A DNA stretch of 47,596 nt from Candidatus Bipolaricaulota bacterium (GTDB taxonomy: Bacteria > Bipolaricaulota > Bipolaricaulia > Bipolaricaulales > Bipolaricaulaceae), in the NCBI GenBank assembly GCA_014361055.1, contig JACIWI010000112.1, positions 1 through 47,596 on the forward strand, read 5' to 3'. Positions 40,324 to 47,596 of the stretch are shown one piece after another. The translations under genes were made by a program, and so were the position numbers. Under the pieces are notes generated by a model. The model worked only from the letters and a program-made list of their open reading frames with translations. It was not told the origin of the DNA and did no database searches. How positions within the stretch are numbered: the first letter of the stretch is position 1; each line of letters opens with the position of its first letter.

Positions 40324-42081
40324 CTACCCGGTGGCTTTCTTCTTGGCGGCGGCGTCGAGGATCCACGTGTCCCAGTGCGGCGTGTCGTGCCAGCGGCGCT
40401 GGAGCCACGGCTTGTTGAGCACGACCTGGGTGTAGTAGTAGATCGGGGCGATGGCCACGATCTCGTCGACGAGGAGCCGCTCCGCCTCGAAGTACAGCTG
40501 TTTGCGCACCTCGGGGTCGGATTCGCGGCCAGCGCGGCGGGTCAGCTCGTCGAACTTGGCGACGGCCGCACCCACCTCTGGATCATCGGCGCTCATCCGC
40601 GTCTTGTTCTCGCCCACGGTGGGGTTGAACACCTCGTGCACCCAGTTGTTCTCGTCCGGGTAGTCCTGACACCACCCAAGCCGGTACACGTGGGGCACGT
40701 TCTCCACCGGGGTCGTCTTCACCAGGGTCTGCAGGTAAACCTTCCACTCCTGGGTCTCGATGATGAACTTGGCCTTGGGGAACGCCTTTGCCCACATGGC
40801 CTGGATGGCCTGGGCGATGCGGGCGTGACCCTCGGACACGTTGTGCATGAGCACGATCTCCAGGCCCGCACCGTCAGGATAGCCGGCCTGGGCCATGAGC
40901 TGTTGCGCTTCCGTCACCGCCCGATCGTAGCCCCACCCGCCGAGCTCCTCGGGGAGGGCCCATGGGGCGATCCTAGGATCGAGGGCGGCGTTACCGAAGA
41001 TCATCCCCGGGGCGAACGTGTTCGCCGGAAGCTGCCCGCCCTTCGTCACCTGGTCGATCAAGGTCTTCCGGTCGATGGTCATGGACAGGGCCTTTCGAAC
41101 CGCGACCTTGTCCATGGGCGGCTTCGTGACGATGAACCCGTAGTAGTAGGTGCAGGGGTAGGGGCGAATGACGAGCTCCTTGGACAGGACCGGATCGGTC
41201 TTCACCCGGTCCATCTCCGGGAGCGGCACGCCGCTGGTGTCGAGCTCGTTGTTGAGGTACATCGCGAACTCGGTGGACGCCTCCACCACCATCACCGCGT
41301 ACACCTCGTCGATGTTGCCGCCACCCCATAGCTCGGCCGGGATGTACGGGTTCTTCACGAACACCATGTGGTCGTTGTGGACCCACGTCTTCATCGCGTA
41401 CGGGCCGTTGGTCACGATGTTCTCGGGCTCGATCCACGCATCGCCATAGGCGTCGATCGCCCACTTCGGCTGCGGGCGGGCCACCCACATCGACGCGATC
41501 TGGCCGAAGTAGCCCGCCGGGGCCTCGAGGGTGAACTGGACCGTGTACGCGTCAAGGGCCTTCACGCCCACGCCATCGATGAGCTCCTGGAAGTTCGGCG
41601 CCCCCGGATCGGCGGTGTTCAGGGCCTCACCGCCCTTGATGATGTACAGCACGTACGCGTAGTTGGAACCCGTATTGGGGTCGAGGGTCCGCTTCACCCC
41701 GTACTCCACGTCGTACGCCGTGACCGGGCGGGGCTTGCCGTCCGCGTCCAGGTCATAGACCACCTCGCCCTTCTTCGGGTCGTACTTCACCCAGAACACG
41801 TCGTTGCGCATGTGGAACGTCCAGGTGAGCCCATCGGGCGAGACATCCCAGCTGGTGGCCAGCTCGGGGATGGGATGCATGTCGACTTCGTCCATGTCGA
41901 CCAGGGCAAGGAACATGTTCTCGATAATCTCTACGGACGTCGTGTCCTCAGCCAGGGCGGGGTCAGCCGTGGGGGGTTCCGTGCCCAGGTTCCGGTTCAG
42001 CACCACCTTCGCCGCCAGCGCCGGCCATACCATCAGGGAGAGCCCGACAATCGCCAGAACCGCAATCTTGCTCCACTTCAC
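40324..42081 (-). CDS. oppA: Oligopeptide/dipeptide ABC transporter binding protein
   Basis: This 585-residue SBP_bac_5 protein has a Sec signal peptide (MKWSKIAVLAIVGLSLMVWP, cut near ALAA) and no lipobox. The mature part shows the family signatures: LNRNLGTEPPTADPALA at the start, ELATSWDVSPDGLTWTFHMR (about residues 77-96), DKVAVRKALSMTIDRKTL near the middle, and YPDENNW late. The GTG start follows GGAGGTAAGC. It sits last in the operon, after both permeases, but has its own promoter in the end of the preceding gene. The peptide-transporter type is clear; the true cargo could be peptides, oligosaccharides or nickel-like ligands. Confidence 0.92.
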   Translation of the reverse strand: MKWSKIAVLAIVGLSLMVWPALAAKVVLNRNLGTEPPTADPALAEDTTSVEIIENMFLALVDMDEVDMHPIPELATSWDVSPDGLTWTFHMRNDVFWVKYDPKKGEVVYDLDADGKPRPVTAYDVEYGVKRTLDPNTGSNYAYVLYIIKGGEALNTADPGAPNFQELIDGVGVKALDAYTVQFTLEAPAGYFGQIASMWVARPQPKWAIDAYGDAWIEPENIVTNGPYAMKTWVHNDHMVFVKNPYIPAELWGGGNIDEVYAVMVVEASTEFAMYLNNELDTSGVPLPEMDRVKTDPVLSKELVIRPYPCTYYYGFIVTKPPMDKVAVRKALSMTIDRKTLIDQVTKGGQLPANTFAPGMIFGNAALDPRIAPWALPEELGGWGYDRAVTEAQQLMAQAGYPDGAGLEIVLMHNVSEGHARIAQAIQAMWAKAFPKAKFIIETQEWKVYLQTLVKTTPVENVPHVYRLGWCQDYPDENNWVHEVFNPTVGENKTRMSADDPEVGAAVAKFDELTRRAGRESDPEVRKQLYFEAERLLVDEIVAIAPIYYYTQVVLNKPWLQRRWHDTPHWDTWILDAAAKKKATG

Positions 42082-42200
42082 CGCTTACCTCCTTCCTCCC
42101 ATTTCTGAGGATCTCCAACGCTCAAGCCTGGGACCCAGGAAGCTTCTTCCTCTGGCCATCACCCCCTTTTCCCCAAACCGAACAGGGATAAAGACAATGC

Positions 42201-43208
42201 CTACTTAGTATACGTACCTCGTAAACGGGGGTCAAACGCATCCCGCAGGCCATCGCCGAGGAAGTTGAACGCAAGCGTGGTTGTGGCCAGAGCCGCTCCC
42301 GGGACCAGCGTCTCCCACGGGTAGGTGCGCAACCCCTGGTACGTCTCCGAGATCATCAGGCCCCAGCTCGGGGTCGGGGGGGTAACCCCGAGGCCGATGA
42401 AGCTCAGGAACGCCTCGGTGAGGATGTACCCGGGGATGGCGAGCGTCTCGGCCACGATGCACGGCCCGATGATGTTGGGCAGCACGTGGCGGAACACGAT
42501 GCGCAGGTTGCTCGCCCCCACTGCCCGCGCGGCCTCGATGTATTCTTTCTGCTTCACGGAGAGCGTTTGTCCCCGCGCCAACCTGGCCATGCCGATCCAG
42601 TTGAGGATCCCGAGGGCGACGAACAAGAAGAACATCCCTCCTAGGGCCTTGTCGATGTTCACCATCACCCCGATGAACCCGGTGGCCCCCTGGCGGCTCA
42701 CCGCCTTGAAATAGGCCTGGAGCAAGATGATGAAGATGAGGAGTGGGAAGCCATACAGGAAGTCCACGAACCGCATCATGACGTTGTCGACACCGGTCGG
42801 GGAAAATCCGGAGATCACCCCATAGGTGAGGCCGATCACCAGGCTGACCGTGGCCGCTACCACCGCCACCGAGAGGGACACCCGTGTTCCGTAGAGCGTG
42901 CGGCTCAGGATGTCCCGCCCCAGGTAGTCCGACCCCAGCGGGTACCCTGGGGTTCCCGGGGGCAGGTCCCGCTCGAAGAAACTCACCTCGGCGTAGTGCT
43001 TGGGGGCGATGAGGGGCCGCGGCTCGCGGCCGATGATCTTGGCGAAGATCGTGGTGTCCACGAACAGGGCCACCAGGATGAGGAGGATCACGTAGATCCC
43101 CCCGATCACCGCTGCCCGGTGCTTGAACAGGCGGTGGAACGCTTCCCGTAGCGGGCTTCGCCCGACGTCCCCCCTCTCCTGTTTGAACCGTGCTTTGCGC
43201 AGCCTCAT
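42201..43208 (-). CDS. oppC: Oligopeptide ABC transporter permease (OppC/DppC)
   Basis: This 335-residue inner-membrane permease starts with a cytoplasmic arm (MRLRKARFKQERGDVGRSPL), then the first helix near residues 35-55. It has a periplasmic segment with LGSDYLGRDILSRTLYGTRVSL, typical of DppC, and the EAA loop YIEAARAVGASNLRIVFRHV (about residues 220-239). ATG 43208 lies 2 bases after the oppB stop; an upstream in-frame codon at 43241 would overlap it. The insert FKAVSRQGATGFIGVMVNIDK between helices is longer than usual. Confidence 0.92.
   Translation of the reverse strand: MRLRKARFKQERGDVGRSPLREAFHRLFKHRAAVIGGIYVILLILVALFVDTTIFAKIIGREPRPLIAPKHYAEVSFFERDLPPGTPGYPLGSDYLGRDILSRTLYGTRVSLSVAVVAATVSLVIGLTYGVISGFSPTGVDNVMMRFVDFLYGFPLLIFIILLQAYFKAVSRQGATGFIGVMVNIDKALGGMFFLFVALGILNWIGMARLARGQTLSVKQKEYIEAARAVGASNLRIVFRHVLPNIIGPCIVAETLAIPGYILTEAFLSFIGLGVTPPTPSWGLMISETYQGLRTYPWETLVPGAALATTTLAFNFLGDGLRDAFDPRLRGTYTK
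42207..42235 (-). promoter_or_regulatory. Internal promoter for the binding protein gene
   Basis: Minus strand: TTGACC (42235-42230), a 17-base spacer, TATACT (42212-42207). It lies in the last codons of the permease gene and would start a transcript near 42200 with a ~120-base leader before oppA. Confidence 0.72.
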
Positions 43209-43210
43209 CC

Positions 43211-44188
43211 TCAGTCGTACCGAATGCGGGGATCGAGCCAAGCATAGCTGATGTCCACGAGCAGGTTCGCGAACACCAAAAGCAGGGAGTACATCAGAGT
43301 GGCTCCCATCACCAGCGGATAATCCCGGTTGGTCACCGAGGTCACGAAGTACTTGCCCATCCCGGGGATGCCGAAGATCTGCTCCACCACCATGCTCCCG
43401 GTGACCACCGCTGCGAACATCGGCCCGAGCACGGTCGCCACCGGGATGAGGCTGTTTCGGAGGCCGTGGAGGATGATCACCCGCCGCGAATGGAGCCCCT
43501 TGGCGTAGGCCGTGCGTATGTAGTCCTCCCGGATCACCTGGAGGAGGCTCGCCCGGGTCAGGCGGGCGATGGACGCAGAATAGGCGGTGCCGAGGGTGAA
43601 CGCAGGCAGGATGGCATGGAGCCAGAATTTAGCCGATGTGATCGGGGGGAAGAACCCCAAGTGGAGCTGCGTGTAGTCCGTCCCCCACCGGGCGGCAGGG
43701 AACCACCCAAGCTTAAGGGCAAAAATCCAGATCAACAGTGGGCCAAGCACCATGTTCGGGATGGATACCCCGAGGATGGCCACGAACGTTGCCCCGTAGT
43801 CCACAACCGTGTTCTGTTTGACGGCGGCGATGGTCCCCATGGGGATGCCGATGCACAGCGCGAGGAGCAGGGCCAGGAGGCCGAGCTGGAAGGAGATGGG
43901 GAACGTCCGCTTCAGGATGTCGTTCACCGTTTGGGCGCGGGTGGTGTAGGACGGGCCGAGGTCCAACCGGAGCGCGTCCCAGATCCACTTCCCGAGCTGT
44001 ACATACACCGGCTTGTCGAGCTGGTACTTCCGCTCCAGATTCTTGCGGATGCTTTCCGGGAGCTGCTTTTCGCCGCGGAAGTCGAACGGCCCTCCCGGGA
44101 TGGCATGGGCCAGAATGAAGGTCGCGGTCATGATGGCCAAAAGGACGGGGATCGTCCACAGCAGCCGCCGCACGATGTACTGAACCAT
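43211..44188 (-). CDS. oppB: Oligopeptide ABC transporter permease (OppB/DppB)
   Basis: This 325-residue permease begins MVQYIVRRLLWTIPVLLAIM, the standard OppB opening. It shows FILAHAIPGGPFDF, the EAA loop YIRTAYAKGLHSRRVIILHG (about residues 223-242) and the C-terminal NLLVDISYAWLDPRIRY. It is the first gene of the operon, driven by a near-consensus promoter with only 12 bases between -10 and ATG and no ribosome site. No ATPase genes (oppD/oppF) follow; those must be elsewhere. Confidence 0.93.
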   Translation of the reverse strand: MVQYIVRRLLWTIPVLLAIMTATFILAHAIPGGPFDFRGEKQLPESIRKNLERKYQLDKPVYVQLGKWIWDALRLDLGPSYTTRAQTVNDILKRTFPISFQLGLLALLLALCIGIPMGTIAAVKQNTVVDYGATFVAILGVSIPNMVLGPLLIWIFALKLGWFPAARWGTDYTQLHLGFFPPITSAKFWLHAILPAFTLGTAYSASIARLTRASLLQVIREDYIRTAYAKGLHSRRVIILHGLRNSLIPVATVLGPMFAAVVTGSMVVEQIFGIPGMGKYFVTSVTNRDYPLVMGATLMYSLLLVFANLLVDISYAWLDPRIRYD

Positions 44189-44200
44189 ACCGCAACGCGG

Positions 44201-44229
44201 TTTATACCTCCGCTGGGCTGGCCTGTCAA
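44201..44229 (-). promoter_or_regulatory. Near-consensus promoter of the opp operon
   Basis: Minus strand: TTGACA (44229-44224), a 17-base spacer, TATAAA (44206-44201). The oppB ATG is 12 bases downstream, so the leader is about 5 bases or none. Confidence 0.85.
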
Positions 44230-44259
44230 CCCACCGTATGCAATCGGGCTCCACCCTGC

Positions 44260-44288
44260 TTGCCACGGCCCTCCCCCGTTCCTATCCT
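44260..44288 (+). promoter_or_regulatory. Promoter of the sucD operon
   Basis: TTGCCA (44260-44265), a 17-base spacer, TATCCT (44283-44288). Transcription would start near 44295, leaving room for the ATGAGGTGAG ribosome site before the GTG at 44320. Confidence 0.6.
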
Positions 44289-44319
44289 ATGCCATCCACC
44301 GTGAAATGAGGTGAGACGA

Positions 44320-45189
44320 GTGGCGATCTTGATCGACGCGGACACCCACGTGCTGGTCCAGGGGATCACCGGGAGCGAGGGGGCGTTCCACACCCGCCAC
44401 ATGGTGGCCTACGGCACGAAGGTCGTGGCTGGGGTCACCCCGGGCAAGGGCGGGCAAACGCTGGATGGGATCCCAGTTTATGATTCCGTGGCCGAAGCGG
44501 TGGAGCGGCATCGGGTGGATGCCTCAGTCCTGTTCGTCCCTGCCGCGTCCGCCCCCGATGCAATGCTCGAGGCGGCCGACGCCGGAATCCCCCTCCTCGT
44601 GTGCATCACCGAGGGGATCCCCCTCCACGCGATGCTCCGTACCTACCACCTCCTCAAGGGCTATCGGGTACGGCTGATCGGTCCCAATTGCCCCGGGATC
44701 ATCTCCCCGGGCAAGGCGAAGGTTGGGGTCATCCCCAGCGCCGTGTTCCGGCCCGGTCCGGTGGGGATCGTGTCCCGCTCCGGCACCCTGACCTATGAGA
44801 TCGCCCACCACCTCAGCTCAAGCGGGTTTGGCCAGTCCACGGTGGTAGGGATCGGCGGCGACCCCATCGTCGGGAGCTCCTTTACCGACCTCCTCCCCCT
44901 GTTCGAGGAGGATCCCCAGACGGAGCTCGTCGTGCTGGTGGGGGAAATCGGGGGAAATGCTGAGGAGGAGGCAGCGGAGTACGTGGCCGAGCACATGGAA
45001 AAACCGGTGGTCGCGTACATGGCGGGGTTTTCCGCCCCGCCGGGGAAGCGGATGGGGCATGCCGGGGCGATCATCACCGGGAGCGAGGGCACGGCCCAGG
45101 CCAAGGCGGAGCGGCTGGAGAAGAAGGGCATCCCCGTGGCCCGTACCCCGGCCCAAGTGGCAACCTTGGTGAAGGAGGCTCTCCGGTGA
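44320..45189 (+). CDS. sucD: Succinyl-CoA ligase (ADP/GDP-forming), alpha subunit
   Basis: This 289-residue subunit binds CoA and carries the phosphohistidine. The CoA-binding Rossmann fold is [18 protein letters not shown] (about residues 10-27). The conserved [18 protein letters not shown] lies near residue 124. The active histidine is H247 in RMGHAGAII. The GTG at 44320 is favoured over 44311 because ATGAGGTGAG then has normal spacing. The beta subunit gene sucC is not adjacent and not in the window after it. The 3' end overlaps ychF (GTGA). It conserves energy by making ATP from succinyl-CoA or a similar acyl-CoA. Confidence 0.93.
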   Translation: MAILIDADTHVLVQGITGSEGAFHTRHMVAYGTKVVAGVTPGKGGQTLDGIPVYDSVAEAVERHRVDASVLFVPAASAPDAMLEAADAGIPLLVCITEGIPLHAMLRTYHLLKGYRVRLIGPNCPGIISPGKAKVGVIPSAVFRPGPVGIVSRSGTLTYEIAHHLSSSGFGQSTVVGIGGDPIVGSSFTDLLPLFEEDPQTELVVLVGEIGGNAEEEAAEYVAEHMEKPVVAYMAGFSAPPGKRMGHAGAIITGSEGTAQAKAERLEKKGIPVARTPAQVATLVKEALR

Positions 45190-46274
45190 GCCGGAGCTTC
45201 GGGCTGGTGGGCCTGCCCAACGCCGGCAAGTCCACGATCTTCAACGCCCTGACCGCGGCCGGGGCGAAGGTCGAGGCCTATCCGTTCTGCACCATTGACC
45301 CCAACCACGGGGTGGCCGCGGTGCCCGACGAGCGCCTGGACCGACTCCACGCCCTGTTCCCGGTGAAGAGGAAGGTCCCCACCACGATCGAGGTGGTGGA
45401 CATCGCCGGGCTCGTGCAGGGGGCGGCCCATGGCGAGGGCCTGGGGAACCAGTTCCTGGCGGAGATCCGCGGGGTGGATGCGATCCTCCACGTGGTGCGG
45501 TGCTTCGAGGACCCGGAGGTGGCGCACCCCACCGGAACCGTGGACGTCCGCCGCGACATCGAGATCGTGGAGGCCGAGCTTCTCCTCAAGGACCTGGAGA
45601 CCCTGGACCGCCGGCGGGAGCGGCTGAGCAAGGTGGCGAGGATCGGGGACAAGACGGCCCGGGCCGAGCTTGCGCACCTGGAGCGGCTGATCACCGCGGT
45701 GGGGGCCGGGACCCCGATCCGCAACCTCGACCTCTCCACGGACGAGCTTGCCCTGGTGAGGGACCTCGCCCCCCTCACGGCGAAACCGGTCCTGTACGTG
45801 GCCAATGTCGGCGACGCCGGCGAAAACGCGCACTCCCGGGAGGTGGCCGCGGTCGCCCGGGAGACGGGGGCGGGATGGGTGGCCGTCCGCGGCCGCCTCG
45901 AGGCCGAGGTGGCCGAGGCGTGTGCGGACGAGGAGGAGCGGCGGGCGTTCCTCGCCGAGTACGGCCTGACCGAATCGGCCCTGGTGCGCCTGGTGCGGGC
46001 TGCGTACACGCTCCTTTCCGTGATCACGTTCTACACCGTGGAGGGGCCGGAGGTGCGGGCGTGGACGGTCCCCCAGGGGGCGAAGGCCCCGGACGCCGGT
46101 GCCGCCATCCACACCGACTTCCGTGACCGGTTTGTGCTCGCCGAGGTGATGCGGCTTGACGACCTTCTCGCCCTCGGATCGGAACGTGCCCTTAGGGAGA
46201 TGGGGAAGGTCCAGCGGGCGGGGCGGGACTACATCGTCCAGGATGGGGACGTGATACACTTCATCTGCGCCTGA
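45186..46274 (+). CDS. ychF: YchF/Ola1 family ATPase (GTPase fold)
   Basis: This 362-residue ribosome-associated P-loop protein has G1 GLPNAGKST, switch region [13 protein letters not shown] with DIAG for G3, a coiled-coil insert near residues 125-160, and the G4-position motif NVGDAGE, where NxxE replaces NKxD and gives ATP preference. A C-terminal TGS domain includes [13 protein letters not shown] and ends with [10 protein letters not shown]. The GTG start overlaps the sucD stop. The role is in translation and stress responses. Length is normal. Confidence 0.95.
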   Translation: MSRSFGLVGLPNAGKSTIFNALTAAGAKVEAYPFCTIDPNHGVAAVPDERLDRLHALFPVKRKVPTTIEVVDIAGLVQGAAHGEGLGNQFLAEIRGVDAILHVVRCFEDPEVAHPTGTVDVRRDIEIVEAELLLKDLETLDRRRERLSKVARIGDKTARAELAHLERLITAVGAGTPIRNLDLSTDELALVRDLAPLTAKPVLYVANVGDAGENAHSREVAAVARETGAGWVAVRGRLEAEVAEACADEEERRAFLAEYGLTESALVRLVRAAYTLLSVITFYTVEGPEVRAWTVPQGAKAPDAGAAIHTDFRDRFVLAEVMRLDDLLALGSERALREMGKVQRAGRDYIVQDGDVIHFICA

Positions 46275-47110
46275 TGGCCACCCTCGTCCTTCTCCTCGCC
46301 ACCGTGGTCTGGGGGTGGACGTTCGCCCTGGTCAAGGATGCCCTCCGCGAGGTCGGTCCGTTTTGGTTTCTCGCACTGCGCTTCCTGTTCGCCACCTTGC
46401 TCGCCGCGCCCTTGCTTCGGCGCGAGGGGGCGTGGTCGCGGCGGAACTGGACCGGGGGTGGAGTGCTCGGGATGGCGCTGTTCGCCGGGTACTTCTTTCA
46501 GACGTGGGGGCTCACGTACACCACGGCCCAGAAGTCGGGGCTCATCTCGGGGATGGCGGTGGTGCTCGTGCCAGCGGTGGCGTGGCTGTTCGGGAGTCGG
46601 CCCACCGCCCGGACCTGGCTCGGGGTGGGGTTGGCCGGGGCCGGGGTCGCCCTCCTCACCCTGGGCGGGGGAGATCCCCTCGGGGCCACCGGGTTCGGGG
46701 ATTTCTTGACTTTCCTGTGTGCGGTGTCGTTCGCAGTGTACATGGTGCTCCTGGAGCGGTATGTCCGGGCCGGGGATTGGCAGGCCCTCCTCCCTCCCCA
46801 GCTCGGGGTGGTGGCGTTGCTCTCGCTCGTCGGGGCCTGGACGTGGCGCGAGCCGACGTTCGCGTTCTCCCGCGGTGTGTGGGGCGCGCTCGCCATCACC
46901 GGGGCCCTGGCCACCACCGGGGCCTACTACGCCCTCGCGTGGGCGGAACGGCGGATCCCAGCGGCGCGGGCGGCGATCGTGCTGGCGATGGAGCCGGTGT
47001 TCGCCGGTATCTTCGGGTGGTGGCTCCTCGGGGAGGTGCTCGCGCCGGGGCAGCTCGTGGGGGCGGGCCTTGTCCTCTCGGGCATCTTCTCCCAACGGTC
47101 CTCACGGTGA
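46274..47110 (+). CDS. EamA/DMT superfamily transporter
   Basis: This 278-residue membrane protein has about ten hydrophobic segments in two EamA repeats. The first begins [20 protein letters not shown] with the conserved WGxxF; the second follows near residue 145 at FGDFLTFLCAVSFAVYMVLL. The motif TSGAxAL-like PAARAAIVLAMEPVFAGIFGW near the end is typical. Its ATG overlaps the ychF stop (TGATG). Members export amino acids, nucleobases or other metabolites, so the substrate is open. Confidence 0.88.
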   Translation: MATLVLLLATVVWGWTFALVKDALREVGPFWFLALRFLFATLLAAPLLRREGAWSRRNWTGGGVLGMALFAGYFFQTWGLTYTTAQKSGLISGMAVVLVPAVAWLFGSRPTARTWLGVGLAGAGVALLTLGGGDPLGATGFGDFLTFLCAVSFAVYMVLLERYVRAGDWQALLPPQLGVVALLSLVGAWTWREPTFAFSRGVWGALAITGALATTGAYYALAWAERRIPAARAAIVLAMEPVFAGIFGWWLLGEVLAPGQLVGAGLVLSGIFSQRSSR

Positions 47111-47213
47111 CTGGCGCACAGCGGCACCGCGGACACCGCCGCGGACGCAGAGCTCGTTTTGGAAAGGGCGATCACGGGGAGGAATCAGACGCTGTCAAAA
47201 CCGGGGCCTTTCG

Positions 47214-47242
47214 TTGACGGTCCTTCGTAGGCGGACGATAAT
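47214..47242 (+). promoter_or_regulatory. Promoter of tRNA-Ser
   Basis: TTGACG (47214-47219), a 17-base spacer, GATAAT (47237-47242). Transcription would begin about 47249, the first base of the tRNA. Apart from this, the 138-base gap after the EamA gene shows nothing recognisable. Confidence 0.75.
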
Positions 47243-47248
47243 CGCGAG

Positions 47249-47335
47249 GGAGGGATGTCCGAATGGTAAGGAGCCGGTCTCGAAAACCGGTACGGCCTCA
47301 CGGCCTTCGGGGTTCGAATCCCCGTCCCTCCGCCA
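47249..47335 (+). tRNA. tRNA-Ser (anticodon CGA)
   Basis: The acceptor stem GGAGGGA pairs with TCCCTCC. The anticodon stem CCGGT/ACCGG encloses loop CTCGAAA, anticodon CGA, reading UCG. A long variable arm (GGCC TCAC GGCC) and the T-loop GGTTCGAATCC identify a class II serine tRNA. CCA is encoded at 47333-47335. Confidence 0.96.
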
Positions 47336-47421
47336 GCATACAGTCGGAAGTTGCAGGTTCCAAGTCGCAATGAGAAGTTGGACTTTCGGCTTGTGGACTC
47401 TAGACTTGTGATGGTGTTGAT

Positions 47422-47494
47422 GCGCCCGTAGCTCAGAGGATAGAGCGCTGGCCTGCGGAGCCAGAGGTCGCAGGTTCAAATCCTGCCGGGCGTA
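47422..47494 (+). tRNA. tRNA-Arg (anticodon GCG)
   Basis: The acceptor GCGCCCG pairs with CGGGCGT (one G-U). The D-arm is GCTC/GAGC with A20 in the loop. The anticodon stem CTGGC/GCCAG encloses loop CTGCGGA, giving anticodon GCG (codon CGC, and CGU by wobble). The T-arm is GCAGG TTCAAAT CCTGC. CCA is not encoded; TTTTC follows. Confidence 0.93.
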
Positions 47495-47596
47495 TTTTCT
47501 TTCACGGAACCGAAGTTTCGCTTCGTTGGGCACGGCTCTCCTTGGGGAGCAACACCGTACCCGGTTAACGGTCCGGGCGGGAGGACTTCTTCACCT
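47495..47596 (+). other. Unassigned structured sequence at the window end
   Basis: After a T-rich stretch there is a small hairpin (CGAAG/CTTCG near 47511-47525), then complementary GC-rich words (GCTCTCC/GGGGAGC and CCCGG/CCGGG). No convincing ORF was found in either direction. A small RNA gene cut by the window edge is possible; no class could be named. Confidence 0.3.

Noticed and set aside
47495-47596. SRP RNA
   Set aside because: The expected GGTCAGGTCCGGAAGGAAGC core is absent; only a partial look-alike around CGGTTAACGGTCCGGG is present, so it is left unassigned.

Overview
The window is a 47.6 kb piece of a gene-dense bacterial chromosome. Most of it is GC-rich with short intergenic gaps and many ATGA/GTGA overlaps. 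The gene set suggests an anaerobic, probably thermophilic organotroph: a tungsten-type aldehyde:ferredoxin oxidoreductase (AOR) with its own ferredoxin, a one-piece fructose-bisphosphate aldolase/phosphatase, two xanthine-dehydrogenase-type gene sets and a TrmB with a long C-terminal extension. The mix would fit a deep-branching lineage such as Bipolaricaulota (Acetothermia/OP1). That placement is inference from gene content; no rRNA is present to confirm it.

Layout. (1) 48-8175, plus strand, visibly less GC-rich: two sugar-type ABC permeases, an M29/NicX-like metalloenzyme, a truncated second copy, an Asp/Glu-racemase-family enzyme, a flavin-reductase-like gene broken by a one-base frameshift, an AGE-family epimerase, a ferredoxin and an AOR. 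(2) 8241-12094: KDPG aldolase, then a cluster of toxin-antitoxin-type genes (MNT nucleotidyltransferase with a HepT stump, DUF433, DUF5615/PIN-like), KDG kinase and a ROK kinase. The outer genes make an Entner-Doudoroff-type sugar module. (3) 12147-16289: a secreted protein, TrmB, a methyltransferase, a PK_C-like protein and a lipoprotein. (4) 16286-33227: a purine/nucleobase uptake and catabolism region. A three-subunit xanthine dehydrogenase operon (minus) faces a nucleoside-type BMP ABC transporter (plus) across back-to-back promoters, followed by SsnA, YgfK, a threonine-synthase-like PLP enzyme, a second 2Fe-2S subunit, a MocA-like maturase and a second FAD subunit. (5) 33237-36066: FBP aldolase/phosphatase, hypoxanthine phosphoribosyltransferase, TsaD. 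(6) 36136-38227, minus: DUF5317 membrane protein, membrane HD-GYP phosphodiesterase and a 47-residue membrane protein. (7) 38462-44188, minus: a lipoprotein with a polytopic membrane tail and an oligopeptide ABC transporter (two permeases and binding protein). (8) 44320-47494, plus: SucD, YchF, an EamA transporter, tRNA-Ser(CGA) and tRNA-Arg(GCG).

Two genome-scale patterns stand out. Many genes lack a Shine-Dalgarno sequence and carry a -10 hexamer only 6-12 bases before the start codon, so their mRNAs should be leaderless. Several families of short palindromic repeats sit between genes, and some run into coding regions. No transcription factor was recognised anywhere in the window.
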